From Sipunculus nudus (taxonomy: Eukaryota > Annelida > Sipuncula > Golfingiida > Sipunculidae): 64,000 nucleotides of DNA. Below the pieces are notes generated by a model. That model ran no database searches, was not told where the DNA came from, and was given only the letters and a program-made list of their open reading frames with translations. The translations under genes were made by a program, and so were the position numbers. Below are positions 40,801-49,800 of this stretch, in pieces (the first letter of the stretch is position 1; each line of letters begins with the position of its first letter). The stretch lies in NCBI GenBank assembly GCA_026874595.1, contig CM049316.1, positions 54,011,676 through 54,075,675 on the forward strand, in the 5' to 3' direction.

Positions 40801-43800
40801 TGTTGGTTAATCTGTTTGATGCTTCAGTTGAATGGGTATCTACCATTCTGATGATAAAATTTCCTTTTGTGAATCTCTTCCCAGTCAGCTGAGCGTCATG
40901 ACCCATGGGTCACTTGTTAGAGAGTGTTTGGTATATTTGGTATATGATACTGGCCTCGGTGAAATGGGTGTATAGTCTATTATGCATACACATTTTGCAA
41001 CTAGATTAAAAAGGTTATATTCCCGTTTTAATTTCTGTATTACATAAGAGAACATGTGAATGTACTTAAAACTAATTTTGTAATGGTACCATGCTTTATC
41101 ACAATGTACTTATCATGAAAAATCGGTTCTTGAGTTAGCATCTAATTTTTTTTTATGAATTTCGCTCATACAAAGTATTCTACCAGAAGAGAAAGACCTT
41201 GTGTAATAAAAATTTCATTTATACTCATAACTGTTTTAAAAAGAGAAAAAGTCATCTTGTGTAATTCTAGTAAATTTAAATTGTGAAATGTATGTGCGAA
41301 GTTTCATTTTTCAAAGTAACTGTTACGGGCAACTTTCACTTCGATTTTCACGTTATTTTTACGCCCCGGTCCGCCCCTGTTATCCCTATAGAACTGTTTG
41401 TTATGATGGATGCCAGCTTTACTTGTTTCCAGATTATAAAATTAAATGGAGTATTTGATGAAACCTTTGTAGAAACTTAGGATTTAATCTGTTTTATGTG
41501 CCTATCATTTTATATCCATAATGGACCCACTAATTTTACTGATAGTGCATAGCACTAAAATAGGGCATAACAGATAAGGAAAAATAAAGTATTAGAAAGC
41601 TGCTAATTGAAAACCCTCTGATATTGTTCAGAACAAAACATATATAGCGATTAACTTATGTGAAGCCTATGTATGTGTGGTCAGCAATAGTCTTGTTAAT
41701 TTACAGACAATATTATAAAAAAATTATACACTTAATATCAAGAATATTTTATATAGGGAGGCCTGCTGTATAATTTAATAGATACCATGCATATACTGAT
41801 AACATACAAATAGAAATATTGATTTCGTAGGGGCATGTACTTGAGACCGTCTGACAAGTCTATCTTGATAACGCCAAATTTGGTCGTGTTGCATCATGTA
41901 TAACATACAGCAGTTATGTTTGTAAATTTAGGCACGGTTCTGGCACGAATGATTAATTTTAACAAGTCTGACAGGTAAATGATAACTTCACTGGAAAAAT
42001 TCACTGTCATGCCAACCCACCCGTCTCGACAGATTTTCAAGTTTCCCTCATACTATAAAATGTTCTCTGCCTCCATGAGTCCTCTACATTGACGCATCTC
42101 AACATATAATCCGTGAGTGCACCACTGTTTTTACATGTCCTTTTATATCTCTAAACTTCACAACAATTCTTCAAGAATATTTTATAAAGAATAAGTGTGA
42201 CTAAGAATTCAAAGCATATTAATATGCAGACTCCTACATTTGCATAGCTATGTCTAAAATGTATATTATTCACCTTTTTTATGGAGAAAATACCGTCAAG
42301 TATCCAGGTGTAGGTATATTTTGAGTTCAGTCAGTCATTGTGACGTCACCAAAACACTCAGCAATCATTACTCTTCATTGCAATTATTCTATCATTGATG
42401 TAAATAATTTTATGATATATAAATATAATACAGAGAAACTCGTCCATGCACAGTAACTGAAAGCCGGAGACTGTACGCAAAGAAATTTTATTCTTAACAT
42501 AGTTTCTATATACTGGCAATTGAAACAGAAATCTACATGAAATTGACACACTTTGGCACCCGACAGGTGCATGGAAGACAGCAGATGGCGTGATATAGTT
42601 CCAGGGAAAGATAAAGACTGTTTTAACTGGTAGTCTTTTCTACGGTTGCTGCTTTATATCTCGTGCTAAAAATACACATCGAATTTTTTTTTATTCTCAA
42701 CTCGTGATAAGTTTAACGCGGGAATACTTAACAATAATTACTTATTGGTTTCTGTCCATATTTCGTTCTTAACCGTTTGCTTACTGATTACAGAGATAGA
42801 CAAATATCTTGCTTCGAGCGCGATCAGTGGCGCAAAACATGAACATGGCCAGCTGGTAGCCGCCCTGTCCCGCCAAGATTATACAAGCTCACAATCAATG
42901 TTTCTTCTGTGTTTCTTCTTTTCTCTCCTTGTTTGGCTATTATCACACTTGCAAAAAACCATAACAACGTATAAAACAGGTGAATTTTAGATAATAAGCC
43001 CAACAACTTTCCTGGGAAACTTTAATATTCAGCCAAAATAAGCTATTAAAATGAGATAAAACAATAAAGAGGAGGCGTACTGAATGATGAAACTACGCTT
43101 GGCACTGGTTGTCCCTCTCAGTATGGAAATTTATTGACTTTTCCATTTCAGATGAGAACTCTTTGCTCGAGTCTCTGCCGAAGAAGATGAAAGCAGATCT
43201 AGCGATCAATGTTCATTTTCAGACTCTGTCTAAAGTTCGGCTGTTTGCGGTAAGTTTATATACCATGAAGCTTGTAATAGACTGGGTGGTGCTTAAGGAA
43301 GTTGTTATTCCTCACCAAATCGCGACGAATGCTTCGTTCGGTATTTTTGTTTTGTATGATATTCCTTAAAAAATACAGAGAGCTAAAAAACCTGCATTAA
43401 AATTAGTTATACGTGTATATGTGTATTTTTTAATGTGTCATTCATGGATAAATCGAAAGTCTGATGCATAAGTTACCATCTAGCAGTAAAGATCAGTTAT
43501 ACCATATAAAACTTTTCTGTACTAAAATGTATGCATAGTTTCGCCCGTTTTCCACGTGCTGTCAATCTTGTGTATACAACTGAAAATTAGGTATAAAAAC
43601 AAACTGTTCTTTTAAAGGTAAACAGGTTATACACGTATTACATTTCTTTGACACTTGATGCAAGTCAGCATGTTACAAATATTACTATTTTGCAGGATTG
43701 TGATAAAAACTTGTTATACGACTTGGTACTGAAGCTCAAACCTTGTCTTTATTTACCAGGAGATTATATCTGTAGAAAGGTAAGTCGTAAAAAATACATC

Positions 43801-46800
43801 GCTGCACTCACATTTTATGTGTTTAAATCCTGCTCCGATATCTGCATTTAGAGTCCATCTGTTTATAATTTTAAGGCCACTGAAAGGCACCTATCAGCTG
43901 TGAAAATATATATGTTGGTTTTAGTTATATACTTTAATACATCTCATATTAGGCCTTTTCTCCCTCATCAGCTCCAGTGTCGAAAATATTTAAGTTCAAG
44001 AATATAATCGCCAAATTTCAATGGGCACCTCCTGGAGGAACAGACTTAAATACTCCCTTCGAACAAAATATAATATTCAAATATAAATTGAAAAACATAT
44101 AAATGTAATTAGTTCTTGGTTTTTGTAATTATATGGAATCAGATTCAGACCGGATGGCCTATATTCTCCAGCCTGTATTTAGGAGTAAATATGAATTATT
44201 TTGTGCATAGAGTAACAATTTATTACAATTACAGGGGGAGGTTGGTACAGAGATGTACATCGTCATGATGGGCCAGGTGGAGGTCGTGGGAGGACCAAAC
44301 AACAGTCTGGTATTTGCTACACTTCACCAGGGCAGCGTGTTTGGGGAGATCAGGTAATTAATGTACATCTGTCGTCGTATTTTAATGATACACGTCTTTA
44401 AAGCTTTCCCAAGTCATGAGAGGCGCCATCATGTGTTCAAGCATACGCTGAAAACGTATCCACTATATTTACACTGAAACATATCTTCTTGGTTTAAACA
44501 TTAGTATACTTGCAGTTTGTAACATACTCTTGTTGTTTTAATATAGAGGAGGTGCCACACATGCACCGCGGTGCTCCACTGCGCAACTCTTTCAATTACA
44601 GCAGATTAATACCACACTGTTCTTTGTCTACATTCATACCTGCATACAAGAATCACAATTAAGAAACTCAAAAGCTGGTTTTTTTTAAAATATATTTTGA
44701 TAATCAAAATTATATCTGCACAGTCACTTCTATAGGACTCATCATCTTAGCAAAATGACATATACATGGGGTGCACATGGCGTGTATACAATTGGAGTAG
44801 TTTCTTAGCTCTGCGAATTGAAAGTTTAAAAAAGCAATACTGGATTTTTGACATCGCTTATCAAGTTACGTATAGCTATCATGTTACTCCAAATTAACGA
44901 GTACAGCCATTAGGTATAATTAATGAGGTTCTAGCACGTGTTCATTAGTTTTCTGTTTTCTGTGGAATATTAATATTACCGCATGTATGTGTTGAAGTAA
45001 AGCCTGCCGTTGCAGTGTAGCTCTTGGGATGGCTGACTTTATGGTCTTAAGTACACCAGTCAGCTCTCAGTCTACCGTAAGTCTACTATTTCGGAAAATA
45101 ACGGTCAGAAAAAGACCACCGTCATGCATTTAAAGTAAATATATTAATTTTATCGCTGCATATAAAGAAATGACCTCAGCTGAGAAATATGCACAGGAAG
45201 GATTATCTATATATTGCTTTGTTTTATTTTCAAATACTTCAGTGTTGCATGCAGACAACATTGGTCATTTTTATCTGTTTTAGTTTGCTTGCCCTGGTGG
45301 GCGGCAACAGGAGAACTGCCGACGTGAGGTCAAAAGGTTACACTCAGATCTTCATTCTATCAAAAATGGACTTTGAGGAGGCCATGACAGATTACCCGGA
45401 CGCTCAGGCACTGCTGAAGAAGCGAGCCAAGTAAGTACCCGTTCAGTGGTCCCTTAATGACATGCGCTGGTTAAACTGCGTAAAACACTGGTTGGAGAAA
45501 ACGGCAACCAATGTCAAGCAACCAAGTGTGACACTGTGACAGATGACGTCATATATACTGAAGACTTATTCATTATTCAAATATCATATATATATTGTTA
45601 CAGGTGCTCTTTTTATTATGTGACACGGGCGTAACTCCTGTTGTGGCACTCGTTTCTGGCCGCGTATTACATTCTGTGTTTAATCCGTGCTGGTTGAACT
45701 CTTGTTGTCGTGCTGGCTTGGGGCGAGATCACGTGTACACAATGGTGTGTAGAGGCACGGCGATGTTTTCTAGAGAATTCCTGAAACGCGTGTTTACTGT
45801 TGAGTAGGGTCCTTAGAGACTGTTCGAGAAGTGGAAAATTCTCGGCTTGGGGTGTGAAGGTATATAAAGGGGCTGTTATTTAGAACCAGGAAGAGACAGC
45901 AGAGAAGATTCCAGCGGACGCAGAAGCGTGTGTCAGATTATAGGACCTTATCCGACGAATGCGGCAATAATAGATGTTCTAAGACTTCTCCTGGATTTTA
46001 TGCATTTAGACTTCAGTTTACTTTCTGAATTGTTGTAAGAGCTTTACACTGGACTGTCATTCTCCGAGAGTTTACATTTAAATGACGTATCGTTGTGATG
46101 GTGTTGGTATACAGGTACTGTGCACATTATTTTTCTATGTGATTGACTTGTTGCTATACCGCTGTTTTACTGTATAATTGTATTGATTTAGTGTATTGTA
46201 TTGTTAGGGTTGTTTTAAGAATAAATAATAGTTATTTGTTAACAAAAAACCGCTGACTTCTCTATTCATTCTCCTAGGCATTTCACGTTGCCTAGTGTTG
46301 CAGGATCTGATTTTTTTATCTCCATTACAGAATTTGTGTTCATCACGCATACGTGATCTTTTATATTAGGTTCCGAACAATATGTATGCATGTATGTATA
46401 TGTATGTATGTTGTTCAGTATGTGTTCTGGTTGAAGACTGAACAGGGAGTGCCCCCTCGTGGAATAATCTGTAAACATTTATGGTAACGGGAGCATTCTT
46501 TGGCACCCGTGTTAGGAATTTCTGCTTTGTGAATCGCTTTTGTTACGAAACCTAATATCAACAGATCACGTATGTGTGATCTACATAAATTTTATCAAGG
46601 AGATATAAAAAAATCAAATTCTGTAACACCAGGCAGCGTGATATGCCTAGGGGAATAAACAAAGAAGTCAGCCTAGGGGAATGAACAAAAAAGTCAGTGG
46701 TTTTCTGTCAACAAATAACTATAAATTATTCCCAAAACAACCCCAACACTACAATACACCAAATCAATACAATTACACAGTATAACAACAAATCAATACA

Positions 46801-49800
46801 ATCACACAGTAAAATAAACAAAGTGCACAGTACCTGGATACCACCACTGTCACAACGATAAGTCTTTTAAACGTATATGCCAGATGAAAAGTCCTCACAA
46901 TCCTCTCGGAGAATAACAGTCCAATGTAAAGCTCTTGTAACAATCCAGAAAGTAAACTTAAGGCAGGCAGCATTAAATTGTATAGAGTTAGTAATAGTAG
47001 AATCCCTGAAATTACTGGATAATCGGATAGGTCCCACACGTCTGTGTCCGCTGGTACATTCTCTCACCTCTCTCTCGGCTCTAAAACACATCCCCCTATT
47101 TTTAACCTCTCGCCCCAAGCCGAGAATTTCCCACTTCTCGAACAGTCGAAGGATCTAACATAATTCACAGTAAACACGCGTTACAGGAATCATCCAGAAA
47201 AACATCGCTGTGTCTCTACATACCAGGGTCCACACGTGAGCCCGACTTGGCTCGGCCAGGCGAGAAAGCCCCAAGCTAGCATGACAACGAGAGTTCAACC
47301 AGTACGGATTAAACCGAGAGCGCAACCACAACACGAGCTACGCCCGTGTCACACAATAAAAAGAGCACCTGTAACACTTGACAACCGCGATCAGTGATAT
47401 TTCATATATAAAGCTGTGTTTCCGTGTGCGCGTATATAGCGAATATGCAGATATGCGTAAAAAATGGTTCATATGATTTTGTAGTTGAAGTGTTCCATTG
47501 TATCCGTCAGCGTATAAGAGTATGTGCGTGTATGCGTAAAAATCGCTACAGAGGTGATTTTCACGCATAGGGTCTGCGTGAACTCAGCGATTCAGGGTAA
47601 AATGACGTCACTCTACCACCTTTTTGTGGAACTTGAAGACCTGCCAGATCTACAGTACAACTATATCCGTCTACAGGAAATACAGCTGAACCTGTTGTGG
47701 CGAAGAAATATGAAAATCAATTATGTGTTCTAATTGTTTGGTTATTATCTTTCCTCCATGCTTCAGAAAACTACTAAAACAAAACGCAAAACACGAGAAG
47801 CAGAGCAAGAAAATGGAAGCTGAAGAAATCATCCAGAGCCGGCATGGGACGCCCAAACTACTCAAGACAGTGGTCCAGGTAGGCTAAGTTAAATAACACT
47901 GTAAGAATATATAGAAGTAATGTTATCCATCAAAGCACAAGTACATGTATATACGACATTATGTGTGGTGCTATACTAGAGAGCCCCCGAGAAACGAGCT
48001 GCTTTATTTCTGTACATCATTGAATATAGGCCTCTGGCCCTAATGATACAAATTATGTTATTTTCAGTTATAGGAATGTGTATGTGACTTCAGGATTAAG
48101 TATATCGGCACAATCAACTTATTAAGGTCCATTACCTTCCGGGTCCTGACAGCTTACGGATTATGTTAAATTATAATAATAAACAAAATGACAAATTAGT
48201 ATTAATATTAATACTCAGTTAATAAAAAAATAATGTAAATAAGTATAGACACGGAACTTAAAATAGCCAAAGTGGCTTGACACGGACAGTGATATAAGAC
48301 TTCATTGAAAGATCAAGCATATTACTGCATAAATTTTGTAGCACCTTCACGACATGTTTCGTTTTTAGATTGTGGCGCCCGAGTCTGATGTCAACGAGTA
48401 CATGAGGAACAAGATTAAGCAGGGATCCAGTCATGGGGAAATACAGGTTTGCTTTATTGAATCGTTTTGGGATTTAGATGTTTTCAAGTAAAATATAAAA
48501 TCCTAATAAAGCCTTATAAAACTTATATTAATTCATTTTTTTAAACAACAAACACACGTGTTTATGCACAGATCTTATTCTGCTTTATTTGCATGAGATC
48601 AAAGGCGTATATAAATTTAATTGGAGAAAAAAATGGTATTAAAGTTTTGACTCCAGGTTTCTCGAAACTTAAAATATATAGGATAGGAAGCTTTCGTGGA
48701 AGGTAACCTCGCCTTTTCTTGCGTTTGTTGCATCTCTTCTAGTATATTACCTTCATTGCATGCATCCCATTAAAGATTTTTTTTATTTACAGGATGACTG
48801 CCTCTCTCAGTCCTCTGATGAAATTTTGGTTATTGAAAAGACAGAGACACCTGTCGTCGCTCATGAGAACCCAGTCGCCACAGAAAAAGGTCAGAATTCG
48901 AGATGATTTATTTAACTTTGCTTTATATAAATTGATTTTCTGGGCACCGTTTTCTAGTTTTACGGAACTCAATAGATGTCCATTGGCATCAAGATTTTTA
49001 CAGCTACTATTTAGCCCTTCATTGTCTCGCAGACAGATAATCGACGGCAAGATATGCCATGAGTTTCTTACAGTTCCCCTTGTATGCATGCAACCACGAA
49101 TTTCCACACACATAATTATATAATTCATTTATATTTAACGTAATACAAGATAAAGCTGTATTTTTCTACTACCACTACCTTGTGTACATTCTATTTTGTT
49201 ATTTAATAAAGATACTGTTATATTTTGAAATGCTGATTGAGATATAGGTATCTTAACAGATTAAGAGACAATTCGCGGACTTTTCACAACCGTTAAAGGA
49301 TTCAAAAGGCCACTGTATTTAGTCGAGTTTTATGGATTCTGCTGTATGTTATGGTCCCAGTTTTCTGCGTTTTTTACAGACACACAACCCCAGATAGAAA
49401 CAATACAACCGCAACCAGAAACGCTGCAACCGCAGACGGAGGAACCGCAGGAACAGGCCATGTCTTCGTGTGACAGCAGTGTTGTAGCATCTATATTGGA
49501 TTCTCCGGTCAGAAAACAAAAAACACCAATTTTTATACGGAAGCGAAATCTTTCTGAAACAGATCAAGAAGATGACGTGGCAGAAATCCTCCAATCACCG
49601 ACGATCAGTCGTCCGTCATCCGGCAGGCCCAAAAGTAGAATCCGAGTGAATAAGGTCGGCGTGGCGCCATCTGTCGAGGATGAGCTTGACCAGGCCAACA
49701 CGGAGCTGGCTGATGTAATGGTTCACCGCGCCAAAAGCCGCCCGTCGTCGGGGTCGTCTGTCGGGACTATAAAAAAAGTCCCTCCGGGCGCTGTTACGTC

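Larger units (their letters stand above)
37316..40915 (+). mobile_element. Hairpin-ended non-autonomous element, long copy with two internal tandem arrays
   Basis: It starts AGCTCAGCTGACT, answered at once by AGTCATCTGAGCT (12-of-13 hairpin). It ends with AGTCAGCTGAGCG and the perfect 14-bp palindrome TGACCCATGGGTCA, so its outermost ends are also inverted relative to each other (GCTCAGCTGACT). Inside are about seven copies of a 335-bp unit (37390-39690) and then about three copies of a roughly 240-bp unit (39786-40640). No protein is recognised. The same ends bound 5128-6330. Its superfamily is unknown to me. Confidence 0.75.
36911..41379. mobile_element. Possible element with CAGGGGCGGAC ends
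   Basis: CAGGGGCGGACTG at 36911 and CGGTCCGCCCCTG at 41367-41379 are inverted, matching at 12 of 13 bases. The left end begins 12 bases after the 52-bp array stops. The interval contains the hairpin-ended element 37316-40915. No transposase and no target duplication are seen, so pairing of the two ends is tentative. Confidence 0.35.

Noticed and set aside
42745-42990. Open frame with a hydrophobic stretch in the CNGB intron
   Set aside because: AT-rich chance frame; the opposite strand is also open. No splice sites in phase.
47524-47733. Open frame [18 protein letters not shown]... just before the exon at 47767
   Set aside because: It has no splice relation to the CNGB exons and no recognised family. 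It could be a small transposon remnant, but there is nothing to support a gene.
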